Shown: positions 1-7,671 of the stretch, one piece after another
Position numbering within the stretch: position 1 is the first letter of the stretch
How the letters are laid out: each line of letters starts with the position of its first letter
Source of the DNA: a virus
DNA: 25,714 nt
Direction: 5' to 3' (one strand)
Virus record (IMG/VR): IMGVR_UViG_3300021519_000064
Location: 1 to 25,714 of that record
The notes under the pieces: generated by a model
Seen by the model: only the letters and a program-made list of their open reading frames with translations
Databases searched by the model: none
Told to the model about the DNA's origin: nothing
Translations under genes and position numbers: made by a program

Positions 1-284
1 AGGTTAAGCACGTCGGCACCGGGTTCATGCTGATCCGGCGTAATGTCTTTGAAGACTTGAAGGATCATGTAGGTTTCTACACCAACGGAGGCGTTACAGT
101 CCCGTCAGGTGAGAAGGTCTACGACTTCTTCAAGGTTCAGAACATAAACGGCGAGCTTTTGTCGGAGGACTACAACTTCTGCAATATGTACCGCGAACAA
201 GATGGTAAGGTCTGGGTTGCCCCTTGGTGTGAACTAGGGCATTTTGGGGCGTATCATTTTAGCGGCCAATATACGGAAGGTTAA
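1..284 (+). CDS. Glycosyltransferase-like protein, C-terminal end (5' truncated)
   Basis: The reading frame is open from the window edge (first full codon at 3) to the TAA at 282-284, so this is the end of a gene that starts upstream. The visible part reads GTGFMLIRRNVFEDL, then LSEDYNFCNMYRE, then ELGHFGAYHFSG. This series is typical of the end of a phage GT-A-fold glycosyltransferase group, in which the SED motif and a late His close the active site. It would transfer a sugar from a nucleotide-sugar donor in the host cytoplasm; the acceptor is unknown. A second glycosyltransferase follows 107 bp downstream, so the two may build one glycan on virions or on a host surface polymer. The internal ATG at 27 is not taken as the start, because the conserved GTGF motif lies upstream of it. 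The family call is from motif memory only. Confidence 0.6.
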   Translation, partial: VKHVGTGFMLIRRNVFEDLKDHVGFYTNGGVTVPSGEKVYDFFKVQNINGELLSEDYNFCNMYREQDGKVWVAPWCELGHFGAYHFSGQYTEG

Positions 285-289
285 AGCTC

Positions 290-302
290 GTGCTATAATG
301 AG
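290..302 (+). promoter_or_regulatory. Candidate extended -10 promoter
   Basis: TGCTATAAT at 291-299 is a perfect extended -10 element (TGnTATAAT). It sits 6 bp after the stop of the upstream gene and about 93 bp before the next start. No -35 box is visible at the usual distance, which extended -10 promoters do not need. The 9-mer GTGCTATAA recurs at 3280-3288 in the only comparable late gap. Host sigma-70-type use is inferred; a phage-specific polymerase signal is the alternative. Confidence 0.45.
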
Positions 303-391
303 CTGGCGATGGGGGACTGGAACTTGGCTTGTGAGGGGCGTCTTGTAATAGACAGAGACACTTCAACGGCGATCATCGAGGGGGATGCGCC

Positions 392-1471
392 ATGAAGATA
401 TGCGTTTACGCGATCAGCAAAAACGAAGAAATGTTTGTAGAGAGGTTCTGTGCGGCGGCAAAGGACGCTGACCTGATCCTGATTGGCGATACGGGGAGTA
501 CCGATGCAACAGTTGCTAAAGCTCAAGAATGTGGTGCCGTGGTCCACGATATATTCATTTCTCCTTGGCGCTTCGATCTTGCTAGGAATGCTGTTCTGGC
601 CCTTATTCCTCGCGATGTTGATGTGTGTATTAGTCTTGACCTAGACGAAGAGCTTCAGCCCGGCTGGCGTGAGGAGATTGAGCGTGTCTGGAAAGAAGGA
701 ACGACCCGCCTCCGCTACATGTTCGATTGGGGTTGCGGTATTGCCTTTTACTACGAGAAAATCCACGCCAGACACGGCTACTTCTGGCATCATCCCTGTC
801 ACGAATACCCGGTGCCAGACGGCAGAATTGCTGAAGTTTGGGCGCAAACGGACATGCTCCTTGCCATCCATAAACCTGACCCGACAAAAAGCCGGGGACA
901 GTACATGGATCTTCTGGAGCTTTCCGTAAAAGAAGACCCCCAATGCCCGCGCAACGCCTTCTATTACGCCCGCGAATTGAGCTTCAATGCGCGCTGGCAG
1001 GAAAGCGTTGACGCCTGCCGCTCTTATCTCAATTTGTCCCGCGCAACATGGCAAAATGAGCGTTGCTACGCCTATCGCGTTATGGGCCGGTGCTACAACG
1101 AGTTGGGGAACCCTGCCGATGCTGAAAAAGCGTTTCATGCCGCAGCCGCAGAAGCTCCAAACACCCGCGAGCCGTGGTGCGAATTGGCTATGCTTATGTA
1201 TCGGCAAGGTCGTTGGCCGGAAAGTTTTGCCTACGCCATGCGGGCGCTTCAGATTACAAACAGGGAAATGGTCTACACGGTAGATCCAGAAGTCTGGGGC
1301 TTTCAGCCGCACGACCTCGCCAGCATAGCGGCTTGGCATTTAGGGCTCGTTCAGGTATCTATTGAGCAAGCGCAAATGGCTGTGGATAAGTCGCCAAATG
1401 ATGCTCGTTTACAGCAAAATCTCAGGTTTGTGAGGGGCGAGCTTGAGAAGCCAAACACCGAGGCAGCGTAA
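392..1471 (+). CDS. Glycosyltransferase family 2-like protein with TPR repeats
   Basis: This 359-aa protein opens with MKICVYAISKNEE, the usual start of a GT-A glycosyltransferase. A nucleotide-binding GDTGSTD segment lies near residues 33-39 and the metal-binding DxD is DLD at residues 83-85. The second half (about 185-345) is helical and reads as tetratricopeptide repeats, for example GRCYNELGNPADAEKAF. Such TPR tails usually position a protein acceptor or partner. The reaction is transfer of a sugar from a nucleotide-sugar; donor and acceptor cannot be read from sequence. The start at 392 is preceded by a GGGGGATG ribosome-binding site. Its stop codon overlaps the next start by one base (TAATG), so the lysis-region genes downstream are probably translationally coupled to it. 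Confidence 0.75.
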   Translation: MKICVYAISKNEEMFVERFCAAAKDADLILIGDTGSTDATVAKAQECGAVVHDIFISPWRFDLARNAVLALIPRDVDVCISLDLDEELQPGWREEIERVWKEGTTRLRYMFDWGCGIAFYYEKIHARHGYFWHHPCHEYPVPDGRIAEVWAQTDMLLAIHKPDPTKSRGQYMDLLELSVKEDPQCPRNAFYYARELSFNARWQESVDACRSYLNLSRATWQNERCYAYRVMGRCYNELGNPADAEKAFHAAAAEAPNTREPWCELAMLMYRQGRWPESFAYAMRALQITNREMVYTVDPEVWGFQPHDLASIAAWHLGLVQVSIEQAQMAVDKSPNDARLQQNLRFVRGELEKPNTEAA

Positions 1472-1704
1472 TGGATGTGCAATCCCTCATAAACATTGCG
1501 GCAGTCATTGCGATTGGCTCTGGCGGCTGGTTCGCGCGAGAATTATGGGGTGCAGTTAAGGAATTGAGACGTGATCTTCATGATCTGGAGATAGACCTTC
1601 CAAAATCATACGTCAGCAAGCTTGATATGGATAAACGTATGGACCACATCGAAACGATGTTCCAGCGCATCTATGACAAGCTCGACGGGAAGGCGGATAA
1701 ATGA
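1471..1704 (+). CDS. Small membrane protein with coiled coil, lysis region
   Basis: The 77-aa product has one hydrophobic segment near the N terminus (about residues 6-22, INIAAVIAIGSGGWFA). A charged, probably coiled-coil part follows and ends in DKLDGKADK. It overlaps the upstream gene by one base and the downstream gene by four (ATGA at 1701-1704), so translation is coupled. Its place just before another membrane protein and the endolysin suggests a role in lysis, such as holin, holin partner or membrane-anchored accessory protein. A single membrane segment does not separate these. I do not recognise a named family. Confidence 0.6.
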   Translation: MDVQSLINIAAVIAIGSGGWFARELWGAVKELRRDLHDLEIDLPKSYVSKLDMDKRMDHIETMFQRIYDKLDGKADK

Positions 1705-2174
1705 GTACCACCGAAGAGAAACAAGAGAAGTTTGCCATCGAAATGGCAGCAAGCGCCAGTAAGGGCGCATTGGTCGAGAAGATTACGTTTGCCGGTATCC
1801 CAATCCTGTTTTCTTGCGTTGTCTACCTCATGAGTTCGTTGTCCAACGCCAATAACGAAATTATTCAATTGAAGTCCAAGATTGCGGTTGTTGTGAACGC
1901 CGACAACAAGGCGATCCCCCCGCAAGGCACCACCATCGACATGGCTCAGATCCGCGAGAATTTGAGTGATCAAATATCCAAGGTCGAGAAGGAAAGCGCC
2001 CTAGCCCGCGCGGCCATGACGCTCGACCGCGAACGCTCAATGTCTGCCATTGAAAAGAGCCGCATGGACATGGTTGCAGATGCTGCCGCTGCCCGCGCTT
2101 CTATTCGGTTTGACACGGCACAGATGATCGCTGCGCTTGATAAGCGCATCACCTTACTGGAGAAGGGGAAATAG
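1701..2174 (+). CDS. Holin-like membrane protein with long coiled coil
   Basis: The 157-aa product has a short charged N terminus and one clear membrane segment at about residues 28-47 (ITFAGIPILFSCVVYLMSSL). About 100 residues of predicted helix follow, with regularly spaced charged and Ala residues. The start overlaps the previous stop (ATGA) and the stop lies 2 bp before the endolysin start. The position and single-span topology fit a lysis protein (holin or lysis regulator), but most holins are shorter and lack such a long helical tail. A structural coiled-coil role is possible. Confidence 0.55.
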   Translation: MSTTEEKQEKFAIEMAASASKGALVEKITFAGIPILFSCVVYLMSSLSNANNEIIQLKSKIAVVVNADNKAIPPQGTTIDMAQIRENLSDQISKVEKESALARAAMTLDRERSMSAIEKSRMDMVADAAAARASIRFDTAQMIAALDKRITLLEKGK

Positions 2175-2176
2175 CC

Positions 2177-2935
2177 ATGAACATGAGCCAAGCGGGCATC
2201 GACGCCCTACTCAAGCCTTTTGAAGGCTGCAAGCTGACGGCCTATCGGTGTCCCGCCAACATCTGCACCATTGGTTACGGCCATACGTCTGCGGCGGGCC
2301 AACCCAGTGTCATGGACGGCATGAAGATCACGCAAAAGCAGGCGGAAGACATTCTTCGCCGCGATCTCGTGAAATACGAGACTTATGTTCACGACATGGT
2401 GCAGCAACCGCTGACCCAACATCAGTTCGATGTTCTCGTGGACTTTGTTTACAATGAAGGCCCGGGAAATCTGAAGACGTCTACCCTGTTGAAAAAGATC
2501 AACGTTGGGCAATTTGACGCCGTGCCTGCCGAGTTGATGAAGTTCACAAAGGGCGGTGGCAAGACACTTCCCGGACTTGTGCGGCGCCGCCATGCGGAAG
2601 GGGCTTGGTGGATGGCGAGCGATCCAGCGGTTGTATCGGCACTCGATGAAGCTCCTACGGCGGACGAACATGAACAACGTGCAATTGCTGATCCTGTACC
2701 TGCGCGAACAATGGCGGACAGCAAGCAAGGTAATGCGGCGCTACTCACGGCAGGTCTTGGAGGGCTGGGCGCAGCAAAGGAAATCGCTTCGCAGGCGCAA
2801 GACGCGTCTGATACGGCAAATCAGCTTATGGGCCTACTTAGCAACACCAACTTCCTTATCATGGCCGCAATCATTGGCCTTGGTGCAGCGATCTGGTTTT
2901 GGCGCAAACAACACATGGAGACACATGGTGTTTAG
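2177..2935 (+). CDS. GH24 (T4/P22-type) lysozyme endolysin with C-terminal membrane anchor
   Basis: This 252-aa protein cleaves the glycan strands of peptidoglycan. Residues 1-150 are a glycoside hydrolase family 24 lysozyme. The catalytic Glu is E16 in KPFEGCKLTAY and is followed by C25 and T31 at the family spacing E-x8-(D/C)-x5-T, just before IGYGHT. QHQFDVLVDFVYNEGPG near residue 86 is the second conserved block and GLVRRRHAE the last. After an Ala-rich linker, about residues 226-242 (FLIMAAIIGLGAAIWFW) form a membrane helix followed by RKQH. There is no N-terminal signal or SAR segment, so anchoring is at the opposite end from classical SAR endolysins. A holin-like protein precedes it and the spanin genes follow. 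Confidence 0.85.
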   Translation: MNMSQAGIDALLKPFEGCKLTAYRCPANICTIGYGHTSAAGQPSVMDGMKITQKQAEDILRRDLVKYETYVHDMVQQPLTQHQFDVLVDFVYNEGPGNLKTSTLLKKINVGQFDAVPAELMKFTKGGGKTLPGLVRRRHAEGAWWMASDPAVVSALDEAPTADEHEQRAIADPVPARTMADSKQGNAALLTAGLGGLGAAKEIASQAQDASDTANQLMGLLSNTNFLIMAAIIGLGAAIWFWRKQHMETHGV

Positions 2936-3158
2936 TCTTCTTTTCACGCCTCTGGGGCGGTATTTGGCCCTCTCAGTGTTAGCCATTGTACTAACTAGTT
3001 GTGTCTATTTCAAAATACGAGCGGATGCTATTGCCGAGATTAAGGCTGCGGCAACTGCCGATGCACTGAGGAGGACACAAAATGCGGTTAATGCTGGCGA
3101 TGCTGTTGATGTTTCCCCTGATGGGCTGCTCAAGTCTGACGGCCACAAGCGGGACTAA
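2925..3158 (+). CDS. Rz-like inner-membrane spanin (i-spanin)
   Basis: The 77-aa product starts at ATG 2925, with GGAG just upstream, and overlaps the endolysin gene by 11 bp. Residues about 10-29 are a membrane helix (LGRYLALSVLAIVLTSCVYF). A short charged periplasmic part follows and ends in LLKSDGHKRD, a tail typical of the short Rz-like proteins of alphaproteobacterial phages. It would join inner and outer membranes together with the lipoprotein encoded in another frame of its own 3' part. A longer reading of this frame starting inside the endolysin gene has no support. The role is inferred from topology and the embedded lipoprotein gene. Confidence 0.7.
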   Translation: MVFSLLFTPLGRYLALSVLAIVLTSCVYFKIRADAIAEIKAAATADALRRTQNAVNAGDAVDVSPDGLLKSDGHKRD

Positions 3159-3279
3159 CGGGGCAGTCTGCACCGTTTGGCGGGATGTGTCTTGGTCGTC
3201 CAAGGACACGACTGCCACAATCATTGAAGTTAAGCAGAACAATGCGCGCCGAGAGGGGTGGTGCGAAGGGCAAAAATAA
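3082..3279 (+). CDS. Rz1-like outer-membrane lipoprotein (o-spanin)
   Basis: The 65-aa product has a short signal peptide with a lipobox at residues 13-16 (LMGC), so C16 should be lipidated after signal peptidase II cleavage. The mature part contains VWRDVSWSSKDTTATI and ends in NNARREGWCEG, a pattern seen in small lipoproteins next to Rz-like genes in alphaproteobacterial phages. It overlaps the i-spanin gene by 77 bp in another frame, the classical Rz/Rz1 arrangement. It would sit in the outer membrane and complete the spanin complex that disrupts that membrane at the end of lysis. Confidence 0.72.
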   Translation: MRLMLAMLLMFPLMGCSSLTATSGTNGAVCTVWRDVSWSSKDTTATIIEVKQNNARREGWCEGQK

Positions 3280-3291
3280 GTGCTATAAGAG
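3280..3291 (+). promoter_or_regulatory. Candidate extended -10 promoter before the adaptor gene
   Basis: GTGCTATAAGAG begins on the base after the o-spanin stop codon. It contains TGCTATAAG (3281-3289), one base from the extended -10 consensus. The first nine bases match the element at 290-298, and GAG follows in both, shifted by one base. A start about 7 bp downstream would leave the AGGAG ribosome-binding site (3300-3304) within a short leader. No -35 box is visible. Confidence 0.42.
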
Positions 3292-3312
3292 GCGCTTACA
3301 GGAGTAACGGCC

Positions 3313-4050
3313 TTGACCACTGGCTTGTCCTATAGCGGAACCGTTTCAGGAACCATGAGCTATATTCAGCAGATTGCTGAAATGGCTGTCGTTGACCAGA
3401 CGGACGCCAATTATCTGGCCATTCTGCCTGCCATGATTACCTATGCGGAAAACCGCATGTATCGCGACTTGGACTTCATGTTCACGTCTACTTCCATAAC
3501 TGGCTACACAATCACCAATGGAAGCCGTCAAATCACCATTCCAGAAGGCACAATCGTTGTCAGTGAGCAAATCAACATCATCACACCTGCCGGGCAAAGC
3601 AACCCCGACGCTGGCACTAGAAACCCTCTTTTGCCCACGACAAAAGAGTATCTGGACGCCGTTTACGGGTCTGCTTCCTATACCGGCATCCCCCAGTATT
3701 TTGTGCCCTTCAACGACAATCTCTTTCTGGTAGGGCCGTTTTCGGACGCCACCTACTATGTGGAGATCGTTGGCACATACCGCCCGGCGAGCTTGTCCTC
3801 GACTAACACCACAACCTTTATCAGCCTCTATTTGCCCGACGTATTCATCATGGCGTCCATGATCTACATCTCGGCATACCAGCGCAACTTTGGGCGGCAG
3901 TCTGACGACCCGCAGATGGCGCAGAGCTATGAGGCCCAGTATCAGGCGCTCCTGAAGGGCGCTACGATTGAAGAGGCGAGGAAAAAGTTTGAGGCTGCGG
4001 CGTGGTCTTCGCAGGCCCCGGCACCTGTTGCTTCGCCGTCGAGGGGATAA
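3313..4050 (+). CDS. Head-tail adaptor / tail tubular protein A-like
   Basis: The 245-aa product resembles the adaptor proteins that sit below the portal in short-tailed phages. Diagnostic pieces are IQQIAEMAVV near the N terminus, ILPAMITYAENRMYRDLD at about residues 37-54, PQYFVPFNDNLFLVGPF near the middle, and a C-terminal helical part beginning YLPDVFIMASMIYISAY and ending in an Ala/Pro-rich tail. The first helix (ENRMYRDL) is shared by SU10- and phiEco32-type adaptors. I choose the TTG at 3313 because AGGAG lies 8 bp upstream. The ATG at 3355 would lose residues and has no good ribosome-binding site. The nozzle gene follows after 3 bp. Confidence 0.68.
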   Translation: MTTGLSYSGTVSGTMSYIQQIAEMAVVDQTDANYLAILPAMITYAENRMYRDLDFMFTSTSITGYTITNGSRQITIPEGTIVVSEQINIITPAGQSNPDAGTRNPLLPTTKEYLDAVYGSASYTGIPQYFVPFNDNLFLVGPFSDATYYVEIVGTYRPASLSSTNTTTFISLYLPDVFIMASMIYISAYQRNFGRQSDDPQMAQSYEAQYQALLKGATIEEARKKFEAAAWSSQAPAPVASPSRG

Positions 4051-4053
4051 CCC

Positions 4054-6144
4054 ATGCCCCATGCCTCGCTCAAGCTTATTCCCGGCGTCGATGTTAATCG
4101 CACCCCTGCCCTTAATGAGGCCGCGATTTCGTCTGGCGATTTGATCAGGTTTGTACCGGATCGGCAGGGCATGGGGCTTGTGCAAAAGCTTGGCGGATGG
4201 ACTACCTATGCCGGGCCTTTCTCGTCGTACATTCGGTGTTTGTGGGCGTGGGAAGATACCAATAGCAATTCCTATCTGGCTGTAGGCGCTGAAGCTTCTC
4301 TCAGTTACATCTTGAATGGAAATGTCGTCAGCATAACGCCACGCACTCTGACCGATAATGTGGCCGTTAGCATCAGCACTGTCTCTGGAAGTAGCGACGT
4401 TATCATTACAGATACCGGGTCCAGCATTACCAAATGGGATAACGTATATATCCAAACGCCGATTGCAGTCGGCGGTTTGGTGCTTTTTGGCGTTTATCCA
4501 ACAACCAATCCAACCTTGTCTGCTAATACCTATCACATCACAGCAGTCGATACTCTTGGCGCTCCCCAACTGGCAACTTCTACCGTTACTAATGGGGGTG
4601 CGGTTGCATCATTTAGCACCGTAATATCAACTGCGACAATTACTGTAACCCTCACGGGCCACGGTTATTCCGTTGGCGGTACATTTCCAATTGTTGTCTC
4701 AACGGCGGTTGGCGGTGTCACTCTTTATGGAAACTATACCGTTCAGACGGTCATTGACGCCAACAACTTCACCATAATTGCCGCCAATACAGCGTCTTCG
4801 ACTGTCACAAATAGCCCCATGAACGGGGGATTAGCTCGCTATGTCTACTACATTGGCGTGGGCCCCCTTCCAAATGGCACGGGTTACGGCATTGGCGGCT
4901 ATGGCCGAGGCGGATATGGCACCGGCAGTGTCGTTGTTCAAAACGGCAGTACGATCTCAACTTCCGACTGGACCTTAGACAATTGGGGCGAGATTTTAAT
5001 CTCATGCCCCCTGAATGGCCCTATTTATGAGTGGTCTCCTGCGGCTGGATACTCTGTTTCTGCGGTCATTAACACCGCCCCAATCGTCAATGCCGGTATC
5101 GTTGTGGCCATGCCGCAGAGGCAGATCATTGCGTGGGGATCGACGGAAACAGGCATCCAAGATCCTTTGTTGATCCGCTGGTGCGACGTTGACGATTTCA
5201 CCTCATGGACGGCAACCGTCACCAATCAGGCTGGTTCCTACCGCATCCCCAAGGGCTCCAAGATCATTCAGGGCATTCAGGCCGCACAACAGACCCTGAT
5301 TTGGACGGATCTTGGCCTGTGGTCCATGCAGTATGTTGGCCTCCCATTTGTCTACCAGTTCAATGAAATTGGCACTGGTTGCGGACTAATTGGGCGCAAG
5401 GCGGCGGCTTCAATGAGCGGCGTCGTCTATTGGATGGGCCAGAGCCAATTTTACACACTTGCAGGTAGTGGCCCGCAGCCCATTCCCTGCCCCGTGTGGG
5501 ACGTGATCTTTCAAGATTTGGATAGCACCAACCTCGACAAGATCCGCATTGCCGTAAACAGCCGCTTTGGTGAGGTTGCTTGGTACTACCCAACAAAGGG
5601 TAACGGCGGCGAGATCAACGCCTACGTCAAATACAACGTCGTCTTGCAGCAGTGGGACTACGGCTCCCTTGCCCGCACGGCTTGGACCAACGAAAGCGTC
5701 CTTGGGCCGCCTATTGGTGCGGGGACGGACAAGTACATTTACCAGCATGAAACCTCGACAAATGCCGCCACCAATGGCGTCAATGACGTCCCCATGCTGT
5801 CCAACTTCCAAACCGGCTACTTTGAAATAGCCGAGGCTGAACTGAAGATGTTTGTCGATCAGGTTTGGCCTGACATGAAGTGGGGCTATTTTGGCGGCAC
5901 AGCCAATGGCACAACGGTCTATCAGACGCCTACGGCGCAGGTTCAGTTGACCTTTTACGCGACTGATTACCCCGGCCAGACGCCAATTGCCTACGGTCCC
6001 TTTAACCTCACGCAATCGACGTCCTTCATTTCCCCGAGGTTCAGGGGGCGGCTGGTGTCGATCAAAATCAGTAGCAGTGACGTGAACAGCTTCTGGAGGA
6101 TCGGCAATCTACGTTACCGCACTCAACCCGATGGGAAGTTTTAA
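4054..6144 (+). CDS. Tail nozzle / tail tubular protein B-like beta-propeller protein
   Basis: The 696-aa product is rich in beta-strand and Gly/Thr/Ser. It begins with LKLIPGVDVNRTPALNEA, the usual opening of nozzle proteins that name a list of values and fields. The middle has RQIIAWGS, a DDFTSWTATVTNQAGSY block and LIWTDLGLWSMQYVGLP, which read as propeller blades. Residues about 165-265 are a Thr/Val-rich insertion that looks like two Ig- or fibre-like repeats (TITVTLTGHGYSVGGTFP), which could be a decoration domain. The order adaptor then nozzle is standard for podoviruses. The stop overlaps the next start (TAATG), so translation is probably coupled. The nozzle role is inferred from position, size and propeller-like motifs. 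Confidence 0.62.
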   Translation: MPHASLKLIPGVDVNRTPALNEAAISSGDLIRFVPDRQGMGLVQKLGGWTTYAGPFSSYIRCLWAWEDTNSNSYLAVGAEASLSYILNGNVVSITPRTLTDNVAVSISTVSGSSDVIITDTGSSITKWDNVYIQTPIAVGGLVLFGVYPTTNPTLSANTYHITAVDTLGAPQLATSTVTNGGAVASFSTVISTATITVTLTGHGYSVGGTFPIVVSTAVGGVTLYGNYTVQTVIDANNFTIIAANTASSTVTNSPMNGGLARYVYYIGVGPLPNGTGYGIGGYGRGGYGTGSVVVQNGSTISTSDWTLDNWGEILISCPLNGPIYEWSPAAGYSVSAVINTAPIVNAGIVVAMPQRQIIAWGSTETGIQDPLLIRWCDVDDFTSWTATVTNQAGSYRIPKGSKIIQGIQAAQQTLIWTDLGLWSMQYVGLPFVYQFNEIGTGCGLIGRKAAASMSGVVYWMGQSQFYTLAGSGPQPIPCPVWDVIFQDLDSTNLDKIRIAVNSRFGEVAWYYPTKGNGGEINAYVKYNVVLQQWDYGSLARTAWTNESVLGPPIGAGTDKYIYQHETSTNAATNGVNDVPMLSNFQTGYFEIAEAELKMFVDQVWPDMKWGYFGGTANGTTVYQTPTAQVQLTFYATDYPGQTPIAYGPFNLTQSTSFISPRFRGRLVSIKISSSDVNSFWRIGNLRYRTQPDGKF

Positions 6145-6599
6145 TGGCCGCTTCCTTAGACGACATCCTCACTACCCAGCGCAATGGCGTGATTGCCATC
6201 AATAATTTGGGGCAAAAATTGGCGCTCATCGAGGCCGATTTGCCGTGTGTTTGCAGCAATTTGGCGCTGATTGTCACGCAACTTACCAATCTGGCTGGCG
6301 CTTCTTTCCCGGCTACGACCAGCGCCACAATAGCTGCATCCACCACTTCTTTAGTTGTCGCGGGCACTGGGCGCATTTTTGCAGTTTCTATTCCCGTCCA
6401 TGCAGGTTCGGCACAAGTTTACATTTACGATTCAGCGACGACTGGCGGCATATCGGCGACCAACCTGATCTATGCGTCTTTGCCGTCAAACGCCGCTTCT
6501 TTCACGCCTTACCAAAGCGTGAACTTGGCATATACCCATGGTATAGTTTTGAAAACCGACGCAGGAATAAACTTCTGCGTTGCTTATACGGCCAATTGA
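6144..6599 (+). CDS. Putative structural protein, unrecognised
   Basis: The 151-aa product starts MAASLDDILTTQRNGVIAINNLGQKLALIE, a short helical N terminus. A Ser/Thr/Ala-rich, strand-forming region of about 100 residues follows and has no charged surface runs. This form, helix first and a small beta domain second, is common for small virion decoration or head-tail joining proteins encoded beside the nozzle. It overlaps the nozzle stop by one base. No family is recognised and the virion role is inferred from position. Confidence 0.5.
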   Translation: MAASLDDILTTQRNGVIAINNLGQKLALIEADLPCVCSNLALIVTQLTNLAGASFPATTSATIAASTTSLVVAGTGRIFAVSIPVHAGSAQVYIYDSATTGGISATNLIYASLPSNAASFTPYQSVNLAYTHGIVLKTDAGINFCVAYTAN

Positions 6600-6606
6600 G
6601 GACGCT

Positions 6607-7164
6607 ATGCCCCTATCGCGCGGAAAATCTCAAAAGACCATCAGCCACAACATCTCTGAGATGATTGGGTCCGGTCATCCTCGCGATCAGGCCATAGCAG
6701 CGGCTCTTAGCACCGCCCGCAAGACCAAAGCATTTGGTGGCCATACACCTGCTTTCATGCAGAAATCCGTCCAGCCCGGCGCTGAAGTCATTCACGAGGG
6801 GCCGATCCATAGCCCGGTGTCTGGCCGAACTGATCATCTGCCCATGCACGTCGCCTCTGGCTCTTACGTCATTCCCGCCGACATCATCAGCGCGATGGGC
6901 GAGGGGAACACCATGTCCGGCTTCAAGCAGATGAAGCAGATCCTGAGCGGAGCCAAGGCCATGCCAAAGGCGTCCGGTGGCCCTATTCGCGCCGTTCCTA
7001 TTGTGGCGGCGGGTGGTGAATATGTTGTAACGCCCCATGAGGTGACGTGGGCTGGCGATGGCGACATGGACGCAGGACATGAGACTTTCGATGGTTTTGT
7101 AACGGGGATGCGCGCCAAAACCATTAAAACTCTGAAGGGGTTACCGCCCCCGAAGAAAAACTGA
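6607..7164 (+). CDS. Conserved phage protein of the small basic KSxKTxSHNI type
   Basis: The 185-aa product starts at ATG 6607, preceded 5 bp upstream by GAGG. An in-frame ATG at 6580 lies inside the previous gene and has no such site. The N terminus, PLSRGKSQKTISHNISEMI followed by GHPRDQAIAAALSTARK, matches a short basic segment found in many phage proteins between tail genes and internal virion proteins. The rest carries GGPIRAVPIVAAGGEYVVTPHEV, with GG-containing turns similar in style to motifs in the giant protein downstream. It may be a virion assembly or structural component; the exact role is unknown. Confidence 0.55.
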   Translation: MPLSRGKSQKTISHNISEMIGSGHPRDQAIAAALSTARKTKAFGGHTPAFMQKSVQPGAEVIHEGPIHSPVSGRTDHLPMHVASGSYVIPADIISAMGEGNTMSGFKQMKQILSGAKAMPKASGGPIRAVPIVAAGGEYVVTPHEVTWAGDGDMDAGHETFDGFVTGMRAKTIKTLKGLPPPKKN

Positions 7165-7176
7165 GAGGGGAAAAAT

Positions 7177-7668
7177 ATGAGCGACGAACTGAAGGTAAGA
7201 GTTGGAACACCGGACGACATCCATGAAGCCATGGAATTGTCCATGATGGCTTGCGCCGAAAACGGTTTCAGGAACCCCGATAAAACTAAACTTCTCAATG
7301 AGTTATGGCAGGCTCTTAACTTAAATTATGGCCTCATTGGGATCATTGGAAAAGAGGGTGGGCCTATGGAAGGGGCCATCCTTTTACGCGTGGGCCCAAT
7401 GTGGTACAGTCATGATATGGTGTTGGAAGAAAAGGCGATTTTCATCCACCCTGACCATCGCAAGCACAGAGATGGTCGTGCGCGTAAGTTGGTTGAGTTT
7501 GCCAAGCAGACGGCAGATGAACTTGGTATTCCGCTTCTCATTGGGGTGCTTTCCAATGAGCGGACGGCGGGTAAGATCAGGCTATACGAGCGGCAATTGG
7601 GCAAGCCAACCGGGGCGTTTTTCTTGTATGGCGCCCAGACTGGTGAATATCCTGTGACGGAGCATTAA
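7177..7668 (+). CDS. GNAT-family N-acetyltransferase
   Basis: The 163-aa product transfers an acetyl group from acetyl-CoA to an amine of unknown identity. The GNAT layout is visible: RVGTPDDIHEAMEL (strand 1, helix 1), a central EEKAIFIHPDHRKHRDGRAR (strand 4 and the pyrophosphate-binding turn, where the usual R/QxxGxG is diverged to KHRDGRA), a following helix KLVEFAKQTADELGI, and LIGVLSNERTAGKIRLYERQLG at the end. Such acetyltransferases often lie between tail and ejection-protein genes in short-tailed phages, and their target is generally not known. A GAGAGGGG ribosome-binding site precedes the ATG. The gene ends 3 bp before the giant virion gene. Confidence 0.72.
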   Translation: MSDELKVRVGTPDDIHEAMELSMMACAENGFRNPDKTKLLNELWQALNLNYGLIGIIGKEGGPMEGAILLRVGPMWYSHDMVLEEKAIFIHPDHRKHRDGRARKLVEFAKQTADELGIPLLIGVLSNERTAGKIRLYERQLGKPTGAFFLYGAQTGEYPVTEH

Positions 7669-7671
7669 GAG

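Noticed and set aside
641-1339. 232-aa open frame on the - strand in the glycosyltransferase gene
   Set aside because: It is antisense to a gene with clear GT-A and TPR motifs and shows no domain or start signal.
1381-1389. Perfect DnaA box TGTGGATAA in the glycosyltransferase gene
   Set aside because: It is single, lies in a late coding region and encodes ordinary residues (VDK); one such site can occur by chance, so it is not called as a functional site.
2556-2924. Long upstream reading of the i-spanin frame inside the endolysin gene
   Set aside because: The spanin-like part begins with a membrane segment right after ATG 2925, which has its own GGAG; the upstream residues are Arg-rich shadow sequence.
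3325-3343. CTATAG-containing sequence resembling a T7/SP6-type promoter
   Set aside because: Only the CTATAG core matches, it is inside the adaptor gene, and it lacks the rest of either consensus.
3346-4569. 407-aa open frame on the - strand over the adaptor and nozzle genes
   Set aside because: It lies opposite two well-supported late genes, has no recognisable motif or ribosome-binding site, and its composition (Arg/Gly/Ile-rich) is that of a shadow frame.
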